Shown: positions 1 through 6,327, counted from the stretch's first letter. The stretch is 6,855 nt of DNA from Candidatus Bathyarchaeota archaeon (GCA_937877765.1 CALGBN010000113.1:1-6855), one strand, 5' to 3'. Notes: a model not told the origin generated them from the letters alone. A program made the numbers and translations.

Positions 1-70
1 TTTTCAAGCAGAAGACGGCATACGAGATGTAGAGAGGTCTCGTGGGCTCGGAGATGTGTATAAGAGACAG
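1..70 (+). other. Illumina Nextera P7/i7 adapter (sequencing artefact)
   Basis: This is synthetic, not biological. Positions 5-28 match the 24-nt Illumina P7 end. Positions 29-36 read GTAGAGAG, which I recognise from memory as the i7 index in Nextera primer N707. Positions 37-70 are the Nextera transposase read-2 adapter, and 52-70 is the 19-bp Tn5 mosaic end. The leading TTTT (1-4) fits the oligo-T spacer of the flow-cell P7 oligonucleotide, so a read probably ran through a short insert into the surface primer; that part is inference. The genomic sequence begins at 71, and any gene start placed before that is false. Confidence 0.98.
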
Positions 71-790
71 GAAACAAACCCACAGGCAGCCGCAAACGCC
101 TACATGAGATCATTAAAACAGCTTAGAAACGCATACAGAAAATACGAAAAAGACCACCCAGAAATAGCCGACGAACTCGAAACACCAGAAGGCGACGAGT
201 TACCAGAGGACGAGTTACCCGACGAGCCGACAGACGAAGAAATCACAGAAACCCAGCAACAGTTAGTCGAACGCTTCCAGGAACGCTTCCAGGAAAGACT
301 AACCGCAATGTATGAGAATTATAACAGTGTTGAAGATGAATTATCTCCTGATGACGCAGTAAAGGCATTAAACGCATTGACGAAAGCCGAGCAGAAACTA
401 CTCCGAATACAGGAGAGGATAGATTCCGGTGATGTTGATGGCGCATTAGATGATCTTGATGAAACCGGTGAAGAGATGGATGATGATTTTGAATCCATGG
501 ATGATGCAGCGGCCTCACAGATGTTCAAGACCATGAACAAGCTAGAGGAGCGCATACAGAAGATGGAGGAGAAGGCAGCAAGAAAAGCAGCTGCTGGTGA
601 GGACACCTCAGAAGAAGATGGAATACTAGCCTCACTCCATGGAAACAAGGACAAGACCAAAGATGACTACAAGACCAACAAGGGTAATTCTGGTAACAGC
701 GGTAACGACAAGGAAACTGGTAAACCCGATAAAGAAACCGGTAAGCCAGACAAACCAGAAAAAGAAAAGAAACCCAAGAAAAACGAGTAA
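71..790 (+). CDS. Acidic coiled-coil/low-complexity protein, 5'-truncated
   Basis: I do not recognise this protein. The frame is open from 71 to a TAA at 788-790 (239 codons). The ATG at 56 lies inside the sequencing adapter, so it is not the start. The first genomic ATG in frame is at 104, but the frame is open back to 71, so the gene may begin beyond the contig end. The product has an acidic Glu/Asp/Pro-rich stretch (about nt 145-240), a long charged helical region probably forming coiled coil (about nt 240-620), and a hydrophilic Lys/Gly/Asn/Asp tail with GNS and KETGKPD repeats (about nt 650-787). No membrane segment, cysteine cluster or catalytic motif is visible. A signal peptide, if present, would lie in the missing part. 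Repetition and charge suggest a structural or surface-associated protein; this is inference. The gene converges on the minus-strand micro-ORF that ends at 849. Confidence 0.75.
   Translation, partial: ETNPQAAANAYMRSLKQLRNAYRKYEKDHPEIADELETPEGDELPEDELPDEPTDEEITETQQQLVERFQERFQERLTAMYENYNSVEDELSPDDAVKALNALTKAEQKLLRIQERIDSGDVDGALDDLDETGEEMDDDFESMDDAAASQMFKTMNKLEERIQKMEEKAARKAAAGEDTSEEDGILASLHGNKDKTKDDYKTNKGNSGNSGNDKETGKPDKETGKPDKPEKEKKPKKNE
269..295 (+). repeat. Perfect 12-bp tandem duplication
   Basis: GAACGCTTCCAG occurs twice head to tail (269-280 and 281-292), followed by GAA of a third partial copy. It encodes consecutive ERFQ units in the helical region of the acidic protein. Its length is a multiple of three, so the frame is kept. 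The copies are identical, which suggests a recent duplication or slippage. Confidence 0.9.
710..751 (+). repeat. Two-copy KETGKPD heptapeptide repeat
   Basis: Two 21-nt units (710-730 and 731-751) each encode KETGKPD. Five of the seven codons differ between copies, all at synonymous third positions. The peptide is therefore conserved although the DNA has diverged. It lies in the charged C-terminal tail, next to GNS repeats (about 683-706). Confidence 0.85.
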
Positions 791-848
791 TCTTTTCTCT
801 TAAATCCTTTTTATCCAAATTTTATAAAATAAAATAATGAAAAATAGT
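791..848. terminator. AT-rich convergent terminator region
   Basis: This spacer lies between two convergent stop codons (TAA at 788-790 on plus, TAA at 849-851 on minus). On the plus strand it has T-rich tracts (about 791-813). On the minus strand, just after the micro-ORF stop, it reads CTATTTTTCATTATTTTATT. Oligo-T tracts without a hairpin are typical of intrinsic archaeal terminators, so this probably ends transcription in both directions. Confidence 0.55.
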
Positions 849-932
849 TTACTCTTTAGAACTGCGTCCTCTAAGATAGAAACCGATACCGGCTACTATT
901 ATGAATCCCGCTATGAAGTATAACCATTCCAT
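849..932 (-). CDS. 27-residue single-span membrane microprotein
   Basis: This is a short reading frame from ATG (930-932) to TAA (849-851). The product starts MEWLYFIAGF, continues with an unbroken hydrophobic stretch (about residues 3-20) and ends in a basic hydrophilic tail (RGRSSKE). This looks like one complete transmembrane helix with a positive end that probably faces the cytoplasm. It lies 33 nt after the stop of the 167-residue membrane protein on the same strand and in the same frame, so the two may be co-transcribed. A T-rich tract follows its stop. No clear ribosome-binding site is visible. The role is unknown. It could instead be a remnant of a C-terminal extension of the upstream gene, but the compact helix-plus-tail design and following terminator favour a real small gene. 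Confidence 0.5.
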   Translation of the reverse strand: MEWLYFIAGFIIVAGIGFYLRGRSSKE

Positions 933-965
933 AGTTGAGAGGGTGTTGGAGAAGTATTTGAACTA

Positions 966-1469
966 TTACTCGGCTTTTGTTTGCATATAGACTACGAGAC
1001 TTGAGATTAACCCGATTACTAGCATGCCGTAGCCGAAGTATCTGTAAGGGTAATAGGTTACGGTCTCTGGTTCCATTGGTCTTAGGTAATAGAAACCCGC
1101 ATTGATATCGGCTGCCTCGCCTTCGACTATGTTTCCTGTTATCTCGATGGTCCAGTCTCCGGGTCCGGGAAGTAGTAACTCTGTGGGGTTGTCTGTGATG
1201 TTCCATGGGATCGTCTCACCCATGCCGGTCACCGTGAAGCTGGTGTTTAGGGTAATCATGCTGTTGCTCCAGACTGTTACGTATGGTGATACTCCGTCGT
1301 CTATGCTTTGTGTTCCTGTGTTGAAGCTGTATGTGGTTCCGGTTGTGGTGTCTTCCCAGAGTGTTACTTGTTCTGGTGCTAGGTGGATGGTGTATGTTTG
1401 TGGTAGAAATATGAAGGCGACTCCTAGTACTGTGACTATTAGTGTGATGGTGAGGTAGTTTCTCTTCAT
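966..1469 (-). CDS. Two-span membrane protein with extracytoplasmic beta domain
   Basis: I do not recognise the family. The 167-residue product begins MKRNY followed by a hydrophobic helix (about residues 5-23), which acts as a membrane anchor or uncleaved signal. Residues 24-144 are polar and beta-rich, with N-glycosylation sequons at N75 and N90 and a PGPGDWTIEI strand signature at 101-110. A second hydrophobic helix (about 145-162) precedes the short tail QTKAE. Both ends would be cytoplasmic and the middle outside. The GDWTIEI strand resembles GDWTIQIYLN in the large surface protease (its residues 1201-1210), suggesting a related sandwich fold; this is inference. The ATG at 1467-1469 is chosen because it gives the basic N-terminus before the helix and lies about 28 nt downstream of a TATA-like box. 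The stop TAA is immediately followed by an in-frame TAG. Confidence 0.8.
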   Translation of the reverse strand: MKRNYLTITLIVTVLGVAFIFLPQTYTIHLAPEQVTLWEDTTTGTTYSFNTGTQSIDDGVSPYVTVWSNSMITLNTSFTVTGMGETIPWNITDNPTELLLPGPGDWTIEITGNIVEGEAADINAGFYYLRPMEPETVTYYPYRYFGYGMLVIGLISSLVVYMQTKAE

Positions 1470-1492
1470 GTGTCAACATATTCTGGGGAATG

Positions 1493-1506
1493 TTATTAAT
1501 ACTATA
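1493..1506. promoter_or_regulatory. Shared TATA-like box of a divergent promoter
   Basis: The only strongly AT-rich element in the 61-bp gap between divergent genes is TTATTAATACTATA (1493-1506), with the palindrome ATTAAT at 1495-1500. Its centre is about 28 nt from the minus-strand ATG at 1469 and about 33 nt from the plus-strand TTG at 1531. Archaeal transcription starts about 25 nt from the TATA centre, so both transcripts would have almost no leader. No Shine-Dalgarno sequence precedes either start, which agrees with leaderless initiation. Confidence 0.5.
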
Positions 1507-1530
1507 GACTAGAACAGCAAATAGAACAAT

Positions 1531-1788
1531 TTGAACATCAATGAGTTTCTGAAACCAAGCATACCCAAGATACTGGTGACTCTAGTTTTACCCGCTGTGG
1601 TTTATGTGTTTTTGACTTTTAGTTTGGAGGGTGTACTGGATTTCTACTGGTATCTTTTGACACCATATTACCGGGTTTATGCTGATGTTTTGTATAGGGA
1701 GTTTAACTGGTTTATCCTGCTCTGGGTTCCCTTTTATCTATCTGCTTGTCTCATGGAGGCTGGGTATAAACGCGGTATGCGAGACTAG
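1531..1788 (+). CDS. Small two-span membrane protein
   Basis: An 85-residue protein of unknown function. An in-frame TAG at 1522-1524 limits the start, and TTG (1531-1533) is the only usual start codon before most of the protein would be lost; the next in-frame ATG is far downstream. Residues 12-31 and 58-76 form two hydrophobic helices. The aromatic stretch between them (about 35-50, FYWYLLTPYYRVY) may lie at the membrane surface. The C-terminus is basic (YKRGMRD) and probably cytoplasmic. A TATA-like box about 33 nt upstream and no ribosome-binding site suggest a leaderless mRNA. The gene is divergent from the 167-residue membrane protein and ends tail to tail with the 153-residue gene, sharing CTAG. 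The hydrophobicity pattern makes a chance frame unlikely. Confidence 0.7.
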   Translation: MNINEFLKPSIPKILVTLVLPAVVYVFLTFSLEGVLDFYWYLLTPYYRVYADVLYREFNWFILLWVPFYLSACLMEAGYKRGMRD

Positions 1789-2246
1789 GTCTTGACTGTG
1801 GGCATTGTTGCTTCGATGAGTACCTTTGCGTAGTCTTTCTGGTTGTTGTAGATGTTGTAGAAGTATTTTTCGCCATCTATGGTTTTGATCTCTAGTGGTG
1901 CTAGCATGCCTAGTGTGGAGAAGAACCCGGTTTTGAAGCTGCCTGACTCGATGTTGCTGTACCAGATCATGTAGTTATCCTCGTCTGTTGCCAATAGCTG
2001 GTTTAGGTCAAGGTCTTTCATTTCTTTTCGGTTATGTTCTTGTTGGTTTTGGTTGTCTATTGAGAAGGCTATTGCGCCTGATGGTCCGCTGATTCCGCTT
2101 CCTAGTATGCCGGCTATGAGGCTGCTGGCTCCTACTTTTACGCAGAGGAGTCGTTGGTCTGTGAATATTAGGTCGCAGCTTTTTTGTGTCCATGTGCCGG
2201 GTGGTTTTGTTTGGGCGTTTTGGATTATGCCGAGGATTTTCTCCAT
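1785..2246 (-). CDS. Small PH-like domain protein (hypothetical)
   Basis: A 153-residue protein without a signal peptide. Residues 24-37 contain CDLIFTDQRLLCVK, a strand-turn-strand signature (LIFTDxRL) seen in many small prokaryotic PH-like proteins. A Gly/Ser/Ala-rich hydrophobic stretch follows (37-62) and could be a loop or weak membrane-associating segment. Then come a charged helix (about 66-85) and a C-terminal beta part ending in a helix (EKYFYNIYNNQKDYAKVLIE), matching the terminal helix of PH-like folds. The PH-like assignment is inference from pattern only. AAGGA upstream of the ATG at 2244-2246 may be a ribosome-binding site. The gene lies 108 nt downstream of the large protease gene on the same strand. 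Its TAG stop overlaps the TAG of the convergent 85-residue gene. It probably acts in the cytoplasm or at the inner membrane face. Confidence 0.7.
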   Translation of the reverse strand: MEKILGIIQNAQTKPPGTWTQKSCDLIFTDQRLLCVKVGASSLIAGILGSGISGPSGAIAFSIDNQNQQEHNRKEMKDLDLNQLLATDEDNYMIWYSNIESGSFKTGFFSTLGMLAPLEIKTIDGEKYFYNIYNNQKDYAKVLIEATMPTVKT

Positions 2247-2320
2247 TTTGGTTCCTTCTGTGGTTTGATGTTTGTTGTGTCCCTTAACTGTGTTGGTGTC
2301 TACTGGTGGGTACTTTGGGG

Positions 2321-2330
2321 AAAAATTTTC
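2321..2330 (-). terminator. Possible T-tract terminator after the protease gene
   Basis: On the minus strand, GAAAATTTTTC starts about 25 nt after the protease stop codon. The T5 run could end transcription. The same AT-rich core could instead serve as a distant TATA box for the 153-residue gene, about 75 nt before its ATG. The sequence does not decide between these. Confidence 0.25.
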
Positions 2331-2354
2331 TTGACTGGGTTTAGCTGGTTTTGG

Positions 2355-5300
2355 TTATTCTAGGTATTTTTTGCATTTGTAGCAGTACCAGCGCTGGTAT
2401 TGGGGTATCCATGTGGCTTCTCCGCCGCATTCGCTGCAGTATCTCCGTTGTGTCTGTTGCTGTTCTGGGTTTGGTGTTTGTTGTTGAGGTGTTTCCGGTT
2501 TTTTCCTACGTTTGAGTAAGATGTATCCTCCGGCGATCAACGCGGCTATTATTGCTAAGCCTATGAAGCCGCCCCACCACTTGTAGCCGGTTAATGGGTC
2601 TTCTACTGTGAAATAGTCGCTTATGGCGAGTTCACTGTTTAGGTATATCTGGATTGTCCAGTCTCCTATTGTTTGTTCAGGTGTTGCTTGTGCTAGGTCT
2701 AGCGTGGAGTAGATGTTCCAGTCTCCTGATGCCTCTAAGATATAGTTGTCTGTGTAGGTGAGGTTGTTTGGTCCATTGTATATCCAGTCGATCTGGTCTT
2801 CGGCTGAAGCGTTTACCAGTGTAATGTAGCTTATTACGGTGGTGCTTGGCTCGAAGATATCCTTGATGTTTGCTGGTGATCCGTTTTCTACGCTTCCACA
2901 GGTTAGGTGGTTTGTTATGGTAGTTTCGTATGAGGCTACATTGACTGTGGTTTGTGTTTGTATTGTGTTTCCATCGTTGTCTGTGCCTGTTAGTGTGAGT
3001 GTATGTGTTCCCGCTGATAGTGATGCTTCTAATGTTGACCCTGTTCCTAGGTTTCCGTCTATGCTGCTAACCCATGTCGGGTTCAGGATTACGCCGTCCT
3101 CGATGTCGTAGACTAATCCTTCAAGGGTGTTTGCGCCTATAGGGTATGTGATGTTGCTCAGTGGGGAGAAGATTGATGCTATTGGCTGGTTTTTCTCTAC
3201 GTTGAACTGGTTTGAGAGTCCTGTGACTGTGTTTATACCATCAGTTGAGTATACTTTTACAACACAGGAGCCCCCGGGGAGTCCACCTAGATCAACGTCA
3301 CAAGTTTTCTCGTCTGTCTCGGAGCATAGGGTGATCCATGTTTCACCGCCATCGTAGCTGTACTGTACCATGCTGGTGACTTGGTCTCCGTCTATGTCCG
3401 AGGTTTGCCATGTTATCCTGTATGTTCTTTCCCCTGTATCCTGAATGTTTATCCCGGTTAGACTTGGTGGGTTCTGGGATGTGGTTTTTGAGTATAATAC
3501 TTGGTCACCGAGGGTGATCTGGATCGTCTCTGTGCCATTAGGGTACGGGATGGTGAATCCGAATCCATTAAAGTATCCATCAACGCCGAAATAGCCTTGA
3601 TAGAGTACGGTTCCAACGGCATCGAGACATTTTACCGTATAATCTCCTACTTCTAGGATTTCTGGTTCTCCGTATGATGTGAACCATGGGTCGGCAGCTA
3701 CTGTATGGTTCTCGTAGATTAAGCCGCTGAAGTAAATTATGGGCTGTGGGGGGTCTCGTAGCGCTAAGTAGAGCTCAGTGCTCGTCTCAGTGGATGCCCA
3801 TGGCTTAAAAGTGTTGTATACTCCTCTGCCCATGAAACAATAAATATTGGTTGTTCCGAAGTTGAATACTGCTTGTTTATCTGAGAGTTCAGATTTGGGT
3901 GTTCGGTAATCCGCTTGGACATATGGTTGACTAAAGTCATAGATTTCCCCGTCTTTGAGTATTAGTTCTTTGACCTCTATCCCATAATCTGGGTATTGGT
4001 TGTATTGTTCTCTTAGAAGGTATAATCCATATGTGTGTCCAAGCTCGTGGGCTGACACATATGCGTGTGCGTTATTCTGTACGAGAACAGCGTTCTGGTA
4101 CAGTAAAGCGTATGCCATTCCCTCCTCCACGACATCGCTCCACCACTCAGAGCCGCTTGGGAGAACAGCTACAGTCTTGCTATTTGTGAATACCTGTGTC
4201 TTTGATAGGTGGCTCAATAACGTGACTTTTTTCACAGTGATCCCTAATGAGTCCCAGACCGCGTCTTCAGGGAGATCATATGCTTTTGGAATCACGCGGT
4301 AGTTGAAATGTGAGTAAGGTAGTGGATAAACATCATAGACAAAGTCTGTCTGTTTCTTGACAAACTCTAAGAAAGTATTCTGCTGTTCAGGATCATCCCA
4401 GTTGATGTTCATCTCCACTGGTAGATACGCTAGGCTTAGTTTCTTCATCTTTTTAGCGTATGCATTTTCTTGCCATATTCTTGGTTCAATGTTTGATGGA
4501 ATACAGACACCGTTTGGATCAAGTGTAATCTTTAGGTTGTAGGTGCCTTCTGGTAGTGTGAATATGTGGTCGCTGATGATTGTATTTTTATCAATTTTGA
4601 GTGATGCATCGACTGTTATAGTGCTTGATGTGCTAATACATTCTAGTCTAGCCGGAACCTGAGATATATCATAACCTTCAACTGCTCCAGTCCATCTATA
4701 ATAGACTCTAATCCCCGCCTGCCGATCAGCCGCTAATGCATGGCTGAACAAATCCATGTCGTATGGAGCGGTAGTAATCTGTACTACCTCTGCGTCGATT
4801 ACCTCGATCCATAATGGGAGTACCTGAAACTGCAGTTCCTTAACAGAGTCTCCATATATAGGATCAATTTCTGGAATGAGTTTGATCGACCAGTTCTCCG
4901 GACCCGTAGGAGGCGAATCCAACTGTAACAATGGTACGGTTTCTTCAATTGAATACTCTCCGGTACTTGATACCTCAATTGAAGGAAGTATCTTGTAGAG
5001 TTGTCCGTTTCGGTATAGTTCAGGATTTACTATGACTCCTGATACAGGTGCATTATTGAATGATATTGAGCCATCTACCTGAATTTTTTCACCAGTTGTT
5101 AGCTTGGTCTTTGCAATTTCTGCTTCATGTTTAAGGCTACTCTCTATACTAAAGCTATACTCGTAGGGTTCGCCGTCTATCCATACCTTGGCCTTCCAGT
5201 AACCGGGGTCTCTGAATAGTAACTCATAGCTGCTTTCTGTGGTTGTTATTGATGCGGTAACAATGTATGTCGCCCACTCTGTCTTCCCCTGTGTTGAAGG

Positions 5301-6266
5301 TGCAGCAATGTCTATGTACTCGTTACCTATGATCTCGTTTGGTCGCGGTGTCTCCCACTCCATATAGATTTTATGTGATCCTTTTACGTTACCTAACTTC
5401 ATCCAGAAATATACTGCCTCCCCATACTCGAAGCTGGTCTTTCTGTCCACTGGTTCATTATTCTCTACCCCAGTTGTAAATGCTTGATCCAGTACCGTGT
5501 AGCTTGACTCCTCCTTAACCGTGAACTCTTCAATGTGAAAATCCGTGTTACCCGTGCTGTCGGTTACCTCAAGCTCCACCGTGTATGTTCCAATAGAAGG
5601 AGGAGTCCATTGCCAGTATCTTTCACCCTCCTGAGCCGTGACATGCTCTCCGTCAATATACCATGACCATGAAACGATCTCTGCTCCTTCAACTTCTGAA
5701 GTGTCGATGAACTCAACCTGCTCTCCGGGACTCGGTGAAATTGGTTGATAATCAAAATCCGCTATTAGCTCCGAGTCACTTGATGAGCCATCAGCATAGT
5801 ACATCATACTATACTCTATGTAGCCAATCTGTCTAGCGTAGGTGTAGACTAACTCAAAATAATCATCGTAGGGGTTCTCATCCATAGTAACATAGGGCCC
5901 ATAAGGCCAGACCTTAACCTCAACAGTGTCCCCTTTAGTAACCTCGAAACCATCTCTAACCTCACCCCACTCAGATCCAGATACTCGACCTTTAATGAAA
6001 GGACGCTCTCCCTCACTAGCAACCGTTGTGAAATATACTCTCCCATCTTTCTCAGCTATATATGTAAAAACGGCTATGGGGCGGTCATCCCAAGACTCTC
6101 CAGACCCGTCACTGTACATCTGGACCGTGTATTGTCCATTGCTGTACGCGTAACTACCAATGCTCCCAGTTATTGTCTCGACTGTCTGCTGACCATTTAC
6201 AGTGCTGAAAGGCAGAAAACACAATAAAAGTAGTAATAATCCCGTTGTCTTGAGACTTATTCTCAT
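2355..6266 (-). CDS. Membrane-tethered multidomain zinc metalloprotease with zinc-ribbon tail
   Basis: A 1303-residue exported protein, probably a cell-surface peptidase. Residues 1-25 are a signal peptide (MRISLK, a leucine-rich core, then TVNG/QQ). A beta-rich domain spans about 30-150. A PKD domain spans about 167-250 (SWSWYIDG, GTYTVELEVTDSTGN). A sandwich module follows at 254-378, with further Ig-like segments to about 595. The catalytic region is about 600-845: HELGH at 740-744 (two His zinc ligands, Glu741 as general base) and a Met-turn-like CFMGRG at 810-815. The third metzincin ligand is not at its usual place (Leu750). Two Fn3/PKD-like domains (about 930-1112) and a second sandwich module (1113-1222) follow. 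A transmembrane helix (about 1230-1251), KRRKK, a Gln/Pro-rich linker and a zinc ribbon (C1277, C1280, C1295, C1298) complete it. Sequons N853, N910, N1038, N1128, N1152 and N1168 suggest glycosylation. The start gives a classic signal peptide. The substrate is unknown. Confidence 0.88.
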   Translation of the reverse strand: MRISLKTTGLLLLLLCFLPFSTVNGQQTVETITGSIGSYAYSNGQYTVQMYSDGSGESWDDRPIAVFTYIAEKDGRVYFTTVASEGERPFIKGRVSGSEWGEVRDGFEVTKGDTVEVKVWPYGPYVTMDENPYDDYFELVYTYARQIGYIEYSMMYYADGSSSDSELIADFDYQPISPSPGEQVEFIDTSEVEGAEIVSWSWYIDGEHVTAQEGERYWQWTPPSIGTYTVELEVTDSTGNTDFHIEEFTVKEESSYTVLDQAFTTGVENNEPVDRKTSFEYGEAVYFWMKLGNVKGSHKIYMEWETPRPNEIIGNEYIDIAAPSTQGKTEWATYIVTASITTTESSYELLFRDPGYWKAKVWIDGEPYEYSFSIESSLKHEAEIAKTKLTTGEKIQVDGSISFNNAPVSGVIVNPELYRNGQLYKILPSIEVSSTGEYSIEETVPLLQLDSPPTGPENWSIKLIPEIDPIYGDSVKELQFQVLPLWIEVIDAEVVQITTAPYDMDLFSHALAADRQAGIRVYYRWTGAVEGYDISQVPARLECISTSSTITVDASLKIDKNTIISDHIFTLPEGTYNLKITLDPNGVCIPSNIEPRIWQENAYAKKMKKLSLAYLPVEMNINWDDPEQQNTFLEFVKKQTDFVYDVYPLPYSHFNYRVIPKAYDLPEDAVWDSLGITVKKVTLLSHLSKTQVFTNSKTVAVLPSGSEWWSDVVEEGMAYALLYQNAVLVQNNAHAYVSAHELGHTYGLYLLREQYNQYPDYGIEVKELILKDGEIYDFSQPYVQADYRTPKSELSDKQAVFNFGTTNIYCFMGRGVYNTFKPWASTETSTELYLALRDPPQPIIYFSGLIYENHTVAADPWFTSYGEPEILEVGDYTVKCLDAVGTVLYQGYFGVDGYFNGFGFTIPYPNGTETIQITLGDQVLYSKTTSQNPPSLTGINIQDTGERTYRITWQTSDIDGDQVTSMVQYSYDGGETWITLCSETDEKTCDVDLGGLPGGSCVVKVYSTDGINTVTGLSNQFNVEKNQPIASIFSPLSNITYPIGANTLEGLVYDIEDGVILNPTWVSSIDGNLGTGSTLEASLSAGTHTLTLTGTDNDGNTIQTQTTVNVASYETTITNHLTCGSVENGSPANIKDIFEPSTTVISYITLVNASAEDQIDWIYNGPNNLTYTDNYILEASGDWNIYSTLDLAQATPEQTIGDWTIQIYLNSELAISDYFTVEDPLTGYKWWGGFIGLAIIAALIAGGYILLKRRKKPETPQQQTPNPEQQQTQRRYCSECGGEATWIPQYQRWYCYKCKKYLE

Positions 6267-6293
6267 TTGAAATCACGTTAATAATGGGTTCAT

Positions 6294-6305
6294 GGTTTTA
6301 AACCC
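6294..6305 (-). promoter_or_regulatory. TATA-like box of the protease gene
   Basis: The minus strand reads GGGTTTAAAACC, with TTTAAA centred about 33 nt before the ATG at 6266. This spacing predicts a transcript start only a few nucleotides before the ATG. A GTGAT stretch, matching part of the anti-Shine-Dalgarno complement GGAGGTGAT, lies 5 nt before the ATG, so a very short leader with weak ribosome pairing is also possible. Confidence 0.45.
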
Positions 6306-6323
6306 GTCTAAAACTCATCTATT

Positions 6324-6327
6324 AAAA
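6324..6327 (-). terminator. T-run after tRNA-Cys
   Basis: On the minus strand TTTT follows directly after the encoded CCA of tRNA-Cys. A second T-rich stretch (GAGTTTTAG) lies a few bases further on. Short T-runs like these commonly end archaeal tRNA transcripts. Confidence 0.4.

Noticed and set aside
52..70. Tn5 transposon end as a natural mobile element
   Set aside because: The mosaic end is joined directly to the index and P7 sequence, so it comes from tagmentation library preparation, not from a transposon in the genome.
243..660. Minus-strand open frames opposite the first gene (243-518 and 319-660)
   Set aside because: They are Ser/His-rich antisense shadows of the acidic Asp/Glu coding strand, with no domain-like pattern; the plus frame is continuous with repeated, biased composition.
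871..1206. Minus-strand 111-codon open frame covering the micro-ORF region
   Set aside because: It is Arg/His/Ser-rich, overlaps the better-supported 167-residue and 27-residue frames in another phase, and shows no recognisable structure.
1102..1458. Plus-strand 118-codon open frame opposite the 167-residue gene
   Set aside because: The minus-strand product has two well-formed membrane helices and a promoter-spaced start; the plus frame is a Ser/Val-rich mirror without such features.
2839..4542. Several plus-strand frames of 60-100 codons inside the protease gene
   Set aside because: They lie antisense to a single uninterrupted 1303-codon gene with clear domains, and none has its own domain signature.
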